Notes: generated by a model from the letters alone, not told the origin. Numbered from the stretch's first letter, positions 11,661 to 23,648 are shown. The stretch: DNA of 64,000 nucleotides from Xestospongia bergquistia (GCA_963965975.1 OZ014416.1:2108001-2172000); one strand, 5' to 3'. Made by a program: numbers and translations.

Positions 11661-13489
11661 AATTAGTATGTATATATAGCTACATCATGTGTACATAGCA
11701 ACTCTTCATAACAGCCTATTAATAAGTGCCATGAATTTACTTGTAGTTCTTAGAAATGAAGTGAGACAGTATTTTGATATCTTTTAAATTCCACCCATAT
11801 TGCATCATGACTTCATGTGATAACAACATATATATATATACTTTTGCAAAGACAACGATGAGGACAGTCAATTAACATATATTTTTAAATTAGTATATTC
11901 TGAAGTTATATTTTGCCAACTGTAACAGATCTTAACAACTATTTTATGTAATTTTTTTTATTTTGATTAACACTTTTTAAGGAAAATAAAATATGTCTTA
12001 TGTTAAAGAATATATAAGAGACATACATACATGAGGGACATTTCTGATAAAGAATATATATAGCATATTGTTGCAAATAGTGTTGCCACAATATACTATA
12101 CTTTTGTATAAACTATATATGAGGGACTGAGTTTGTTATTATTATGTACAACTGTCCTTCATCTGGTGGGGGGTCATCATAAGCATTAATATAAGAACAT
12201 GACAAACCACTTTGACTTTTAACAGAGTTAGGATTAATTATATAGTCAGCAACATTTTGACAGTATGTTTTTGGTTATAGCCTGTATTCTGTTTATGAAT
12301 ACAAATGTCAAATGACATTTGCAAGGATAGTACCCTACATGATGATAAGTCAGAATCTATATATATCTATATAGATACGTAGTTTATCATGTCCCTTCTA
12401 GAGATGTTGAAACTCAAGTACTCTATAAATGGTTGGACTATATATAGGTAATCTTAATAAGGGAATGTTGTTCTATATATTGTTAGTAACTGAAGACTAA
12501 AACCACATAATTATAGGTGGTGCCAGAAAGGCATATGTAGTCAACAAATTGGAGTGTCAAATAATACTATATTTTATCATTAAAGCATGAAAATCGAGAG
12601 GAGAGTTTACATGTCACTATAATCATTATAATGTCTATTTGCTATGTACAATATAGTCATTATAATGTCTACTTGCTATTTACAACGTACTGTATCTCTT
12701 AATTATTTGCACTTTGTACCTGTGAATCATTATATTATGTTGTACATTATTCATTAACCTCATTAATGAAATGACAACTGGTGATATGTTTTTGATGGCA
12801 GGTACCTGCTTTTTGCCACTGAGAGAGGAATATGAAGCAGTTTTATCTAAATCAAGATAAGCTGCCCATATGATAGCTTCATCATTGTGATTAAGTACCT
12901 AGCAATGCTTTAAACTTTTGTTTTCACTTTTATTTTGTGACGATCCATGTCAATTGTGTGATACACTTTATTCCTAATTTAAATTCTGTAATTTTGATTC
13001 TGGTGACTAGATCCATGTCATTTAATTCATAATTCTATAGCTCATTTTTATTCCTAATTTTAACTCTGTATTTTTTACGATATCTTTCACTACATAATAT
13101 ACATCCAGTCAACACGTAAAGAAAAAGATATTACAAGATTTTCATCTATATATATTTGTTACATGACAAATGAGAATGTTTATGACTCAATACAGCATCC
13201 CAGAATTTGAGGTCAACTCACAAGATGATTGTCAGGAATCTTACGCTGAAAGTGAAATATAAAATTTAGTTTCAGCATAAGATTCCTGGCAGTCATCTTT
13301 ACAATCATTAAGACGTGCATCATAATGGACTATGGGATGATTTAACAATAGTATTACCTAACACCTCTATATGTATACAATACTAACAGTCATAAGACAT
13401 ATACATAGTATGTCACTATATTGTTACCAAGTAAATTAATTTAAAAGATAATTATTTATGCACATATTATAACACAAATTGATTGAACT
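11661..13489. other. Intergenic with duplicated block and a hairpin
   Basis: Positions 12370-12700 are the third copy of the tyrosinase-flanking block (compare 2050-2830 and 5890-6920). At 13222-13301 an imperfect 30-bp inverted repeat (AAGATGATTGTCAGGAATC arm) with a loop of about 20 bp forms a hairpin. A frame at 12771-12866 (MTTGDMFLMAGTCFLPL) is open for about 30 codons but unrecognised. No gene is supported. Confidence 0.4.
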
Positions 13490-14394
13490 AATGATGATGA
13501 TGGTAAGTGGCCAATTATTTGTTGTCCTTCACCTACTCAATGTGCTGGTACATACTCTAAGTGGCCTAGTCAACAAATCATCAATAGAGTTTTAAGCATG
13601 AGTTTATACAGTAATGGACCATATTATAATAAGTATTCTGAAAATACTTTTAGCAATTTTATGGAAGTATTTGAACCTAGTCCTACTAGTGATCGTGAAA
13701 ATCTAGAGATCAACTCTGGTGATGATATTGCTCGTCACCTGCACAACTTAGTAAGTAAATGTTTATATAATACAGAGATCAGGTTTGTTGTTTTTATCCA
13801 TACCCACACACAAACATACACAGGTGCACATCATTCTAGGAATAGGCAACTTTAGCAATGTGGATTTAATTAAAAGTGGTACACTTAATGAAGGCACAAT
13901 GGCTAATGTAGCTACCTCACCTAATGATCCATTGTTTATCAATCACCACACAATGATAGACTCCATCTTTGAACAATGGCTACAACAGAATCCAAATGGT
14001 GCATATGGTGGACCCAAGAATGATCCAAAGTTTGCTAGACATAGTGCTAATGATTGTATTGTTCCATTCATACCAGTCTACACACACATGGATATGTTTA
14101 AATCAGCTGAAAACTTTGGATATGCTTATGACTTCATATCAGCTTCTGCCACTACTGGACCTATTACTTCTAGTACTACTCCTACAGCTACTGACTCATT
14201 TAAAGGTATACTTTAATATTAATATACCATATGCAATCTCACGAGTATATACAGCAATATATTTGTCAACCATCTCTTTATAGGCATATTCTGTTATCAT
14301 AAATGTCAAATTAAGTTAATCCTGGCAATGGTCAATGTTTTTATTTATTTCTGTAGACATATTTGTTGATGGAAGTCTGATTCTTTTGACATGA
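13490..14394 (+). pseudogene. 5'-truncated tyrosinase copy (copper-B half)
   Basis: Recognisable pieces are the 3' part of exon 2 (about 13490-13750), exon 3 (13824-14205) and exon 4 (14357-14394). It parallels the intact gene from CCPSPTQC onward, including the copper-B motifs LHNL|VHI and INHHTMIDSIFEQW. The signal peptide, the cysteine-rich domain and all of copper-A are missing. No start or promoter is visible upstream. Splice sites are preserved and the spliced frame is open to a TGA at 14392-14394. Exon 3 is 48 bp longer than in the intact gene, adding a Ser/Thr-rich linker (ATTGPITSSTTPTATDS) before the C-terminal tail, which is shorter here. Copper-B alone cannot make an active type-3 centre, so I call it a relic, but coding drift is low and the duplication looks fairly recent. 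Confidence 0.75.
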
Positions 14395-14594
14395 ATGTCA
14401 TCCTTCATAATGATTTTACAATTTTTTAAGCCAGAGATGTCAGTAAATTTTTAGTGAACTTGCTTGAACTAGATATTGTTATAATTAGTGATATCATTAT
14501 GTCTATATCAATTGTAACTCCTCCAACTTTAACAAGTACATATGGGTGGAATCTATCTTAAAACTAATTGTTTGTAACGCTGATAGTTTTTTCA

Positions 14595-15010
14595 AAACAT
14601 TACAGATTTTCTAAAGCAACTAGTTTCACAAACGTAACCTTCTTAGATGTATATACATGTCTTAGTTTATTACAGGGTTGTCTTAGAAGCTCTTGATAGC
14701 TAAAGATCATTCATTTGTCTACACCATTTCATTTGTCCACCTCACATCATCAGCTCTGATCAAAGAGAAATAGAGAAAATTTGAACTCTCTGAAGAGACA
14801 TTTCATTGAGGTAGATACAGATAGCCAATCAGATTCCTCAATAAGAGCTATTTTGCTATTAAATGAAGACTACCGAAGAACATACTCCTCTGATTGTCAC
14901 ATACTGTGTGACAGTTACTTTCATAGAAAAACATCATGTGAGTGAACATATTTCTTGTCGAGAATAAGCTGAAAATGACCTTTGTCCTCAAAGGTAACCT
15001 GTATAAAATC
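14595..15010 (+). mobile_element. Second, more decayed Penelope-like fragment
   Basis: Parallels 10600-11660: NVTFLDVY near 14636, a SDQREIE stretch near 14755, and HHVSEHISCR then a frameshift to TFVLKGN near 14930-15000. Lies at the same distance downstream of the truncated tyrosinase as the first copy does from the intact gene, so it was duplicated with it. The large fold-back core is absent here. Confidence 0.45.
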
Positions 15011-16279
15011 ACCTTCATAGGAGGACTCATAGACAAAAGTGCATTATTTGGTTTGTGTCAGTGTCCAGGGGATCAATAGTGATGAAGTTTTCCTATTCCA
15101 GTATAATATGTAGAACTCATTTATCATTAATTACAATATCTATTTTTTAAAATTTAGTCCATAATTTAATCTTATTATCATATCCCCACAAAATTAAAAA
15201 GCTTGCAATTTTAAAATGAAGCTGGTTGGATAAAACTATCAATCTTAAACTTTGTCAATACTGACTAGAACCATCATTCTTTTTATATTGTATGACAAAT
15301 ATCTTGATTAGCATACAATATGTAATTGTCATCCAGACCCAGAGAAAATTGATATATAGATAAGTATTGACAACAATTGAGAGGTATTTATAATAGTTGT
15401 CTCTAAATGTACATATATACAAGTTTGAAGGTAGAATGACTACTTTAGTTTCTTAAACACTCAAGATAATAGTAAAATATTAGATGGCTTAGTCTGTGTT
15501 GAGCTGTGTTGCTTCAGTAGCTAAAATGTTTTGGAATTTAATTATTGCAAATTATAAACTAAAGGAAAAAATATTTAGCAAATTTTCTTAAATACATGTG
15601 TTGTTAGAACTTGTTATTTAGTCCTTTCTTAATTATTGTTGCAGAAAGCAACACTATTTATTTTGAGAGACTCTGATGAGCTGTTGATGAGATTATTTAA
15701 TAGACAATATGGGCTATTTCAGTATAACTGCAAGTATATAGCCTTCATTAGACACACTTATTATTCTCAGATATCACCATTTACCCAATAACCCAATCCT
15801 TTCTGAAAAAGCATCAAATACATACATTTAATCATTTATATCAACTTTGTGTATGCTACATCCAATTAATGATATAGTAATATTAAAAGGGACCGCCTTA
15901 TTATCTTATTTAATTATTGTGTGTTCATTAAATTAAGTTTAAACTTTAGAGGAGCTACCTCCTATAGAAGAAGAAAGTAAATGACTTCATAATTTTTTCA
16001 TGTGATTTTAACTTTCAAATGATTATGATCACTAAGTTATTAAATTAAAAGTCTATTGGCATATTATGTACCACATACTGTATACATAAAATCCTTTTGA
16101 CAAAAACATTTCATATCTTAACTGGGACATGCATAATGTATCTATTCATATCTTATGAATTGATTTTGTCAACTCTTGAGTTCAGTTTAATAATTTCTGT
16201 TATATATAATTTACTTTCCATACTTTCAATTTCTATATAATTAATGACATAGAGAAATAACTATGTGAAATAGCAAATA
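15011..16279. other. Intergenic, nothing recognised
   Basis: AT-rich, stops in all frames. No gene or clear repeat seen. Confidence 0.45.
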
Positions 16280-16645
16280 GGAATTAAACAATGACTTAGA
16301 AACTAAACAGTAATAAATTAAACATTGAAAAATCATAAATAATTAAATTGATAATTAATATAGAAAGTAAATATTTAAAAAAAAGGAATAAAACATTGTA
16401 AACTATCACTATCACCATGTCACATTTTACATGTATGCAGAGTCCTTTGTTTGCATAATAATAAAAGATACTTATTAGCCCACAACTGCTGCCATGTAAT
16501 GTTGAGTTTCAATATAAACAAAAGCATAACAGACACAGAATAACCATATCAACCATCAGAACTGCTAACTCTTCAATTCTGTTATCAGCTAGGAGACAAA
16601 TCAAAGCAATTCCCAAGTTAGTATGATTTTGTAGATAAATGCTAT
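16280..16645 (+). pseudogene. Remnant promoter and start of a four-TM family gene
   Basis: The upstream sequence 16280-16540 matches the 5' flank of the copy at 17706 (17395-17660), including GTCACATTTTACA and GCCCACAACTGCTGCC. At 16608-16645 a degraded first exon start is visible (AGTATGATTTTGTAGATAAA for the family's AGTATGATTTTGCAGATAAT), with the ATG lost and a stop created. It breaks off at about 16645, where a separate duplicated block begins. Dead. Confidence 0.65.
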
Positions 16646-16914
16646 TGGTGGTAACATACTACAAGTTAACTCTATGTATATATAGAATTGGATATATGTA
16701 TTTAATGTTTCTCCAGACAGCTCAGAGTTGGGTTATTGGGTAAAGGATAATAATAATAGATGTTGTGTCCAATGGAATGTTCCTTCACTTTACATGAACA
16801 TGTATACAATTCAGTTTAGTGTCTTTCATGTTCTCAAGAAAGAATGCAAGTCTGGGAAATAGGCCACATACTTTCCTGAGTGCCTGGGAACAAGGTTACA
16901 AAAAACACTTGGCT

Positions 16915-17075
16915 AGCCACTGTGGTGACCGAGTGAAGAATTGTAGAACCGGCTATTGTACAACTAACAACCGACCCAACGACAATAGTAATAATAATAA
17001 TAACTATAATAATTGTAGCAAATAATACAACAAATGACAACTCATGACAACTGACAAAATACTAAAAGCATGCGG
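16915..17075 (-). repeat. Small dispersed repeat with a hydrophobic reading frame, copy 1
   Basis: Read on the minus strand it matches 43660-43865 (+). Both keep a frame with a run of Ile/Val, then VVSCT and HSVTT. The second copy has an internal insertion of about 45 bp. The hydrophobic run partly reflects an ATT microsatellite, so coding is doubtful. Block B at 26345-26860 lacks this piece at the equivalent place, so it behaves as an inserted element. Confidence 0.5.
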
Positions 17076-17199
17076 TATTTATATCGATACATGACGTCAT
17101 AATACACAATAATGAATATATAATTATACATGTAGGTTCAATGTTTATCAAGTTACCTAGTATATCACAGCCACATGGCTAGATAATTGTGTAATGTTA

Positions 17200-17345
17200 C
17201 AGTAATGCAAGGTTGTCAACTTAGTCCATTACTGTTCTAACTATTTATTGATGACCTCTTACCTTCCATAGATAGAGCTATATCAAACGATCAAGTTAGT
17301 AATTTGTTTACAAATGGTATGATGTTTGCAGACATATGATGCTGT
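17200..17345 (+). mobile_element. LINE reverse-transcriptase fragment
   Basis: The frame reads VMQGCQLSPLLF, a stop, LFIDDL, and about 25 residues later LFTNGMMFAD. This is the QG..LSPLLF..FIDDL...(L)FADD core of non-LTR reverse transcriptases, with the second catalytic Asp of the FADD box lost and stops present. A more decayed copy lies at about 26645-26795. Confidence 0.6.
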
Positions 17346-17590
17346 GAATTGCTGCCCTCCATTTCACTAATTATCTATAGCTATTATGCAATCAATCAGA
17401 AATTAAACAATGACATAAAAACTAAACAGTAATTCATTAAACATTGAAAAATCATAATTAATTAAATTGATAATTGATATAGAAAGTAAACATTTAAATA
17501 AGGCAAATGGGAATAAAAAATTGTAAAATATCACCATGTCACATTTTACACGTATGCAGAGTGCTTTGTTTGTATAATAGAAGATACTTC

Positions 17591-17652
17591 TTTGGCCACA
17601 ATTGCTGCCATGTAATGTTGAGTTTCAATATAAACAAAAATATAAAAGACAC
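17591..17652 (+). promoter_or_regulatory. Family promoter of the 17706 copy
   Basis: TTTGGCCACAATTGC at 17591-17605 and TATAAAAGACAC at 17641-17652, with the ATG 54 bp further on. The sequence upstream of these boxes (from about 17395) is shared with the copies at 16608, 20958 and 24068. Confidence 0.55.
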
Positions 17653-17705
17653 AGAACAACCATCGCAACTGCTTACTCTTCGTTTCTAGTAGACGAATTA
17701 TAGCA

Positions 17706-18589
17706 ATGGCTCAAACTACTATGAATTTGCGCATGCGATAATCGCTACAGCAATACATGTCTTGGCCATTATTTTCCTGGTGATTGCAGCAGGACTTTTT
17801 GGTGATGCACATAGGCGCTATAATAAAGAACTGCAGTCTAAAGAGATGTGCATTTTGTATATCAGCAAGAATAACTATAATCCTAGTAACTCAAACTGTA
17901 ACTTCTCCATCGTTGGTGAAGTCCTGGCTGCTCTAGGTTTGGTAATTTTGGTAATACTAAGTATTGTCAAAATTGTACTTGGACTTATTGGGTGAGTTTT
18001 TAAATTAATTAATAAACGTGAATGAAAAGTATTTTTCAGAAATAAAGTAATTTTGATTGTGGAAATTTCAATCCTGTTGTTGTCTGGTATATTTGCTTTC
18101 ATTGTTGCTATAATACTTAGTTCGGGATGGGGAGTGACATGTGATTCACTCAAAGATGTGTGAGTTTAGTATCAGTCCATTAATCTTTCATTATGTTTTT
18201 AACTTGAAACTTTAGAGGCATTGACTGCAATATTCAATACCTGAAACAAGTCACAGCATCAGTTGTAAGTATAACGAATAGATCTACATATCTTAGTTCG
18301 TGAATATAAAATAACATTATAGCGAGTATATAAAGAAAACTATAAACAACTTTAATAACATGCATGAATAAATATCTGTTAATATTATATCAATAACAAA
18401 CAGAGATATGATTTTAACGATGACTTTCAAGAAAATAAGATTGATTGTTGAAATCTTATAACTTTCGAGTGATATATAAATCATTAATGTGTTATTTCTC
18501 AGGTGTTTGCCTTCCTTGCTGTTGCTGCAATTGCCGGAAGTTCTATCATGACAACAATAATTGCTGTGCTTGGATTACGCGAAAGTTGA
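17706..18589 (+). pseudogene. Four-TM family gene, frameshifted in exon 1
   Basis: Exons are 17706-17991, 18040-18159, 18216-18264 and 18503-18589. Introns 1 and 2 are 48 and 56 bp. After MAQTTMNLRMR a 5-bp insertion relative to the 20958 copy causes a stop. Exon 1 is 286 bp, out of step with the 284/287/290/293 of intact members. Downstream everything is family-like and open: TM1 (AIIFLVIAAGLFG), loop cysteines, TM2, the 120-bp exon 2, and TM4. No upstream or nearby ATG rescues TM1. The stop codon overlaps an AATAAA signal at 18589-18594. Splice sites are intact, so the lesion is probably recent. Confidence 0.8.
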
Positions 18590-20640
18590 ATAAACAATAC
18601 GATTGTCATTTGAAATCCTTCTTAAAAATATTTTTAAATAAAAAGTACTTGAACTTAATTCTTTTTGTTATCATCATTGTGAGTGACTTGTTTAGTTGCA
18701 ATATTAAATTATTGGTTAGTTACAGTGTTTCTTTTTTACTATTTTATGTATGAAATTCGCTCCTTTCATTAATTTACAGAGAAGTTATTGTTTTCAAAAG
18801 TAGACAATAAAGGATGTCAATTTAGCACTATAAGCACACTTAACACAGTGCTTTAAATTAATACATGTTCAATGAATAGGAATCTCGGATATACTTTTAG
18901 CACAGCTTAATAATGTATTTCCTTAGATATATAAACTTGTATGTCTTGTGTATAAGGGAAATTTCTGTTTCATTAGCTGACATAATTGGTTCAAGGTTTA
19001 AGACACGACAGGCTTATTATAGCCTTTTTTTAAAGAATATACCGTAGATCGGGAAAGTTTCGTAAGTTCGAACGTTGGACGATGTATGAAAATTAATTGC
19101 ACTAATATTATTACAGATTGAAATATTTACGGTATGTAGTGCACGTCTTACGTGGTGGTGCAAAATTGAGAGTTAATAAATTTTCGTACACATCTCTTGA
19201 TCGTCTTGATCCATGTAGAACGATACATGCAGTAGAATATACAAAAGATCATTTAGAGAATGATTGCCATACCCAATTACTCATTGCTATGTTCAATCTT
19301 TTTAAGAGTTACTTACTAACATAAACGCAATTTTGATATTTAAAAAGAAAATTGCTAATCAGTTGTAAATTGAACATGTTTACTGCAATAAATGTGTATT
19401 TGATTATCCATTGTTTATATTAGGACACTATATAATAATGTATATATTTATATAATTATAAATATAGGCAAAACAAACAAATATTGTAATTATGGTTGTG
19501 TATGCACAATCATACTTTTCAATGCATTAGCCTTGAACTTTTACTTTAAAATGAATATACAAGTGTTATGATCAGTAGTAAGTGAATAGGAATGATCCAT
19601 CTAGATACTGACCTTAGTCACTGGACAAGAACGAATGAAAATTTACTATAATAACAAGAATAAATTTTACCCAACAAAACTGACTTGTATACATACAAAA
19701 CAGGAAGTTATAATTACCAACAATAACTATATCAACATATCACATAATAATCACAAGAAATAATAATCATGAGAATAAGTGACAACAACAAGGTTTGTTT
19801 TTTGATGGTGTTTCAGCACCAACTCTTGATATGTAAGTAGATATTTTTGAAAAAAATTGATCCACATGTTCATGCGTGTGACCAACAGGCAAAAAGTTGA
19901 CTCGTATCTAATAATTAAGATGTATTAAGGTTATATATTGCTCCAGGCATACCTTCTTGAAATTATGCTTGAAAACTAAGTAGTTACAATATGCAAAGAG
20001 GTAATTGTTCTTGTTTTCTTTAAAACAGTTGTCAAGTTGTAAGTACAGCACTTCTGGCAACTTTTTTTCTTTCTCTTGATATCTATTAGGATTCTATTTA
20101 TTACTTCAATGACTATATTTGAATCATGTGGAAACTGAAGAAGATCAAGATAGTCATACACCAATTTTCCATTGTTGGCTTGAGTATGAACAAGAGCACC
20201 TAATGTAACAATAATATATTTCGTTATCACTAAATAATTGTCACAATTGTCAATTTATTAGCATACCTGCTAAATGAGTATGAAGAACCCACAAATTTTT
20301 TGTAGATTTAGATGTCTGAGATAGTTGGGGAACATTAGTCTTATTTTGATCCATACCATCACTAATGATGGTTATGTATTTCTCTGGATCTCTTCTTGAT
20401 TTTTCTCTATTATGATAGTACTTTTTACACTCAGTACTAAATGATGTTAATGAGTTCACGTTATGATAAATGATGAACTGATTTTGTGCATGTTATGTCA
20501 ATTTTATTTCAACATACTCAATTATATATCTCTCTATATCTATCTATCTAGCTATCTATCTATATATAAATATTATATATATAATTTGTCAATTGCCAAA
20601 CTTTCAATTTTTAAAAAATTTAATAACACAGACAAATAAC
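18590..20640. other. Intergenic with a possible orphan exon
   Basis: Positions 19430-19515 recur at 22650-22745 (ATAATGTATATATTTATATA then GGCAAAACAAACAA), marking the 17706 and 20958 gene units as one tandem duplication. The only coding-like piece is 19118-19324, listed separately. The remainder is AT-rich. Confidence 0.4.
19118..19324 (+). CDS. Possible orphan exon or element-derived frame, unknown
   Basis: A 68-codon frame preceded by an acceptor-like ATTATTACAG. Its composition is more protein-like than the surroundings (RGGAKLRVNKFSYTSLDRL, then DPCRTIHAVEYTKDHLEND). A CG-containing stretch before it (CCGTAGATCGGGAAAGTTTC) has the look of a transposon end. I recognise no domain and find no other exon nearby, so it may be transposon-derived. 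Confidence 0.25.
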   Translation: MKYLRYVVHVLRGGAKLRVNKFSYTSLDRLDPCRTIHAVEYTKDHLENDCHTQLLIAMFNLFKSYLLT

Positions 20641-20649
20641 TTTGTGAAA

Positions 20650-20957
20650 CACCAAATGAGTATTAAATAATGATATAGAAGATTAAATTAAGTATTGAAA
20701 ATTCATATGTAATTTAATTGGTAGGTGATACAGAAAGTAAACACTGATGGTAAAGGAGGTAAACATTCCTTCTCAAGTATTACAGTGTCATATTCTATAT
20801 GTATGAGAGTGTTTTCTTTGTATATGGAAATCACTTTTTTCAACCAAAACATCCGCTGCCTATTTGAGGTACAATATAAAAGACGCGAATCTCGAGCGAT
20901 ATCAATCATCACTTCTTACTCTTCATTTCCACTACCAGCTTGAACACTACGATTACA
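20650..20957 (+). promoter_or_regulatory. 5' flank and TATA box of the 20958 gene
   Basis: TATAAAAGACGCG at about 20875-20887 is the family TATA-type box, 71 bp before the ATG. The preceding 200 bp (from about 20650) is a diverged copy of the flank upstream of 16608, 17706 and 24068. The first box is degenerate here (CAAAACATCCGCTGCC). Confidence 0.55.
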
Positions 20958-21535
20958 ATGACTCAACCTAGTATGATTTTGCAGATAATTGCTATAGCAA
21001 TACATGTCTTGGCCATTATTTTCCTGGTGATTGCAGCTGGGCTTTTTGGTGATGCACATAGGCGCTATAATAAAGAATTAGAGACTAATAAGGAGATGTG
21101 CATTTTGTATATCAGCGAGAATAACAATAATCCTAGTAACTCAAACTGCAACTTCTCAATTGCTGGTGAAGTCCTGGCTGCTCTTGGTTTAGTAATTTTG
21201 GTAATATTAAGTATTGTCAAAATTGTGCGTGGACTTATTGGGTGAGTTTTTAAATTAATTAATAAAAATGAATGAATGAAAAGTATTTTTTAGAAATAAA
21301 ATAATTTTGATTGCGGAAATTTCAATCCTGTTGTTCTCTGGTATATTTTCTTTCATTGTTGCTATAATACTTAGTTCTGGATTGGGAGTGACATGTGATA
21401 CATATAAAGATGCGTGAGTTTAGTAGTAATCTCTTATTATGTTTTTAACTTGAAACTTTAGAGACGGTTGCAATAAAATTCAACACCTGAAACAAGCCAC
21501 AGCATCAGTTGTAAGCATAATAAATACCCCAGATC

Positions 21536-21594
<59 letters not shown>

Positions 21595-21836
21595 ACAATA
21601 TAGCTATATGAACTTATTATTCATGAGAATATATATATCAAACAAGATACGACAGGATGATTTTAACAATAATGACTTTCAAGAAAAACAAGATTAATTA
21701 TTTATATGTTCTACTTTCATGTTATGAATTAAACATTTTTACATAGGTGTTTGCCTTCTTTGGTGTTGCTACAATTGTCGGAAGTTCTGTCATAACTATA
21801 ATAATTGCTGTGCTTGGATCACGCAAAGCTGAATAA
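20958..21836 (+). CDS. Four-TM family protein, intact, 180 aa
   Basis: Exons are 20958-21241, 21294-21413, 21462-21510 and 21747-21836. Introns are phase 2, 2 and 0. The start MTQPSMILQ aligns with MAQ of the other copies, so the in-frame TTG upstream is not needed. TM1 is at about residues 6-29 (IHVLAIIFLVIAAGLFG). A hydrophilic loop has two cysteines (EMCILYI and NSNCNFSI). TM2 is at about residues 66-90, TM3 is in exon 2 (ILLFSGIFSFIVAIIL), and a second loop has TCD and GCN cysteines. TM4 is in exon 4, and the tail is GSRKAE. The layout is tetraspan-like, as in claudin or MARVEL proteins, but no signature of those families is visible and function is unknown. Intron 3 holds a long TA microsatellite (about 21536-21587). 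Confidence 0.85.
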
Positions 21837-22083
21837 CAAGATTATTAATTTGTGATTACCATTTTAAATCCAATTATTTTTTCTTTGAAAACGTAGTTAA
21901 GCTTAACTCTTTTTGCTATCATCATATAGAGAGTAACTTCTTTTGTTGCAATATGTTATTATTATTAGTTGATTTTTTAGCAATAGTATCCTGATTGTTT
22001 CCAAGAACAAAGTACTAAAGTCTAATATTGAGGTCATTATTACCTCTTGTAACTTTTCTTCTCTTTCTGACACACACACACAC

Positions 22084-22148
<65 letters not shown>

Positions 22149-23303
22149 TGCTTATATGCTTATATATGTATGGTGTAATCTTGATTATGTTCACATTAAT
22201 AATCTATAATACTATAAATCCATTGTGATGCCAATTTAAGATCCTTTGTGAGCACATATGAAATAAGAGTGTCTCAATACATATTGCTTACATGATTAAT
22301 TGTGATGAATAGAAGTTTCCTTTGATCCTTATAAAACTATAAATACATATATGTATTGTGTAGACTTGTATGAGTCAAGTTGCTAGCAGATATTTTGTCA
22401 GTTATTGTTACAGTTAGTGTTGTTCTCTCAGTAGTTTGTTTTATGTGTTTTGAATAAATTTAGGTTAATTCTAAATAGTTTGTTTTACCATTGATGTGTT
22501 GAAATAGTTTAGTAGTTATATAGTTACTTATATGATTTGTAAACCAAAAACTTAAAGTGTTGTATATCACTACTACCTACAATTTCATTGTTTACAATTA
22601 ATATTATTGCGCAAGTTCATCTCTCAGTCATACTGTTGTGAGTATCCAACAAGACACTATATAATAATGTATATATTTATATAATTATAAATATAGGCAA
22701 AACAAACAACTGATGTAATTATGGTTGTGTATGCACAATCATACATTGTCCCTGAACCTATAATGTAAAACGAATATACATGGCTTGTATTTTATGACTC
22801 AGTAATAAAATTGAGAAGGTTTTTCTTTAAGTATAATAACAAATGATTTATAAGACAAGGTCGCCTACAGGTATAGTGTTTGTTTAGTTAACTATAATTA
22901 AAATTAAAACCCTTTGTTTAGTTTAGTTATATTTTAGTTAACTTTTGTTAACTAAACTTTTGTCAAAGATGGTCAAACAACTGTAACTAACAAAAGTATC
23001 TGCTAGAGAGCAACACTAATTATAATTTAAGCTAACTGAAAGTAATCTTAAAGTTAAGGACCAAAAATTAACTAAAACTAACTAAAATTCATTTCAACAT
23101 TAGTCCATTGTCACTTTGTAGTGCATGTATTTGAAGTTTTAATTAACTTTTAAATATTATAACAAAAGTTATTAAAGTAACATTCTATTGGTATATACTT
23201 TACTTTGAATATACATACAACCTTTTTACAAAAAAAAATATGTTTTAGCTAGGATATATTAAAAGTATACATTATTCATATCTTATAAATATGATTTTGT
23301 TAA
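21837..23303. other. Intergenic with TA microsatellite and repeated segment
   Basis: Holds a (TA)n tract at 22088-22145 and the duplicate of 19430-19515 at 22650-22745. Around 22880-23100 there are many short inverted AGTTAAC/GTTAACT motifs of uncertain meaning. No gene. Confidence 0.45.
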
Positions 23304-23309
23304 CATAGA

Positions 23310-23648
23310 TACGGAAGCCGCAGACGGACATTCCAATTCCTTTTTCTTATTTCTTCCCCGAACCTTGGCGTATTTAAAAATTCCAATTAACGATCCAGTT
23401 GATGAGTCCAATTTCTCACTCCTAATTTCATTTTTGGCATGTGCGCCATTTCATGTGCGCAAGTACCACGAGCCGTCCCTTAGAATCGAGCGTCAGCGAG
23501 ATGTTTCCAGTTAGGTTGGGTCCCTGACTTTGGTTGTATATTGTAATTCATTATTTAGAGAAGTCGAGAACGGACATTATAACTCCGTATAATCCCGTTA
23601 TATTGAAATTGGAAACAGGAATTGGAATGTCCGTCTGAGGCTTCCGTA
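23310..23648 (+). mobile_element. MITE family B, copy 1 (339 bp)
   Basis: The terminal inverted repeats begin TACGGAAGCCGCAGACGG and end CCGTCTGAGGCTTCCGTA. CATAGA flanks it directly on both sides (23304-23309 and 23649-23654), a 6-bp target duplication. It is collinear with the copy at 43288-43650, sharing GATCCAGTTGATGAGTCCAA and GAGATGTTTCCAGTTAGG. No transposase is encoded. Its superfamily is not certain from this alone. Confidence 0.85.

Larger units (their letters stand above)
16646..17395 (+). repeat. Duplicated block carrying LINE debris (copy A)
   Basis: Matches 26345-26860 over most of its length (for example TGAACATGTATACAATTCAG and GACATATGATGCTGTGAATT). Copy A holds an extra 250 bp (about 16920-17178) that copy B lacks, including the small hydrophobic repeat described separately. 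The 3' part contains a reverse-transcriptase fragment. Confidence 0.6.

Noticed and set aside
16834-17040. Possible small membrane-protein gene on the minus strand
   Set aside because: The hydrophobic run is partly a trinucleotide repeat and the locus behaves as an inserted repeat; kept as a repeat only.
21903-22228. Open frames on both strands with long Ile-Tyr runs
   Set aside because: Caused by the (TA)n tract at 22088-22145.
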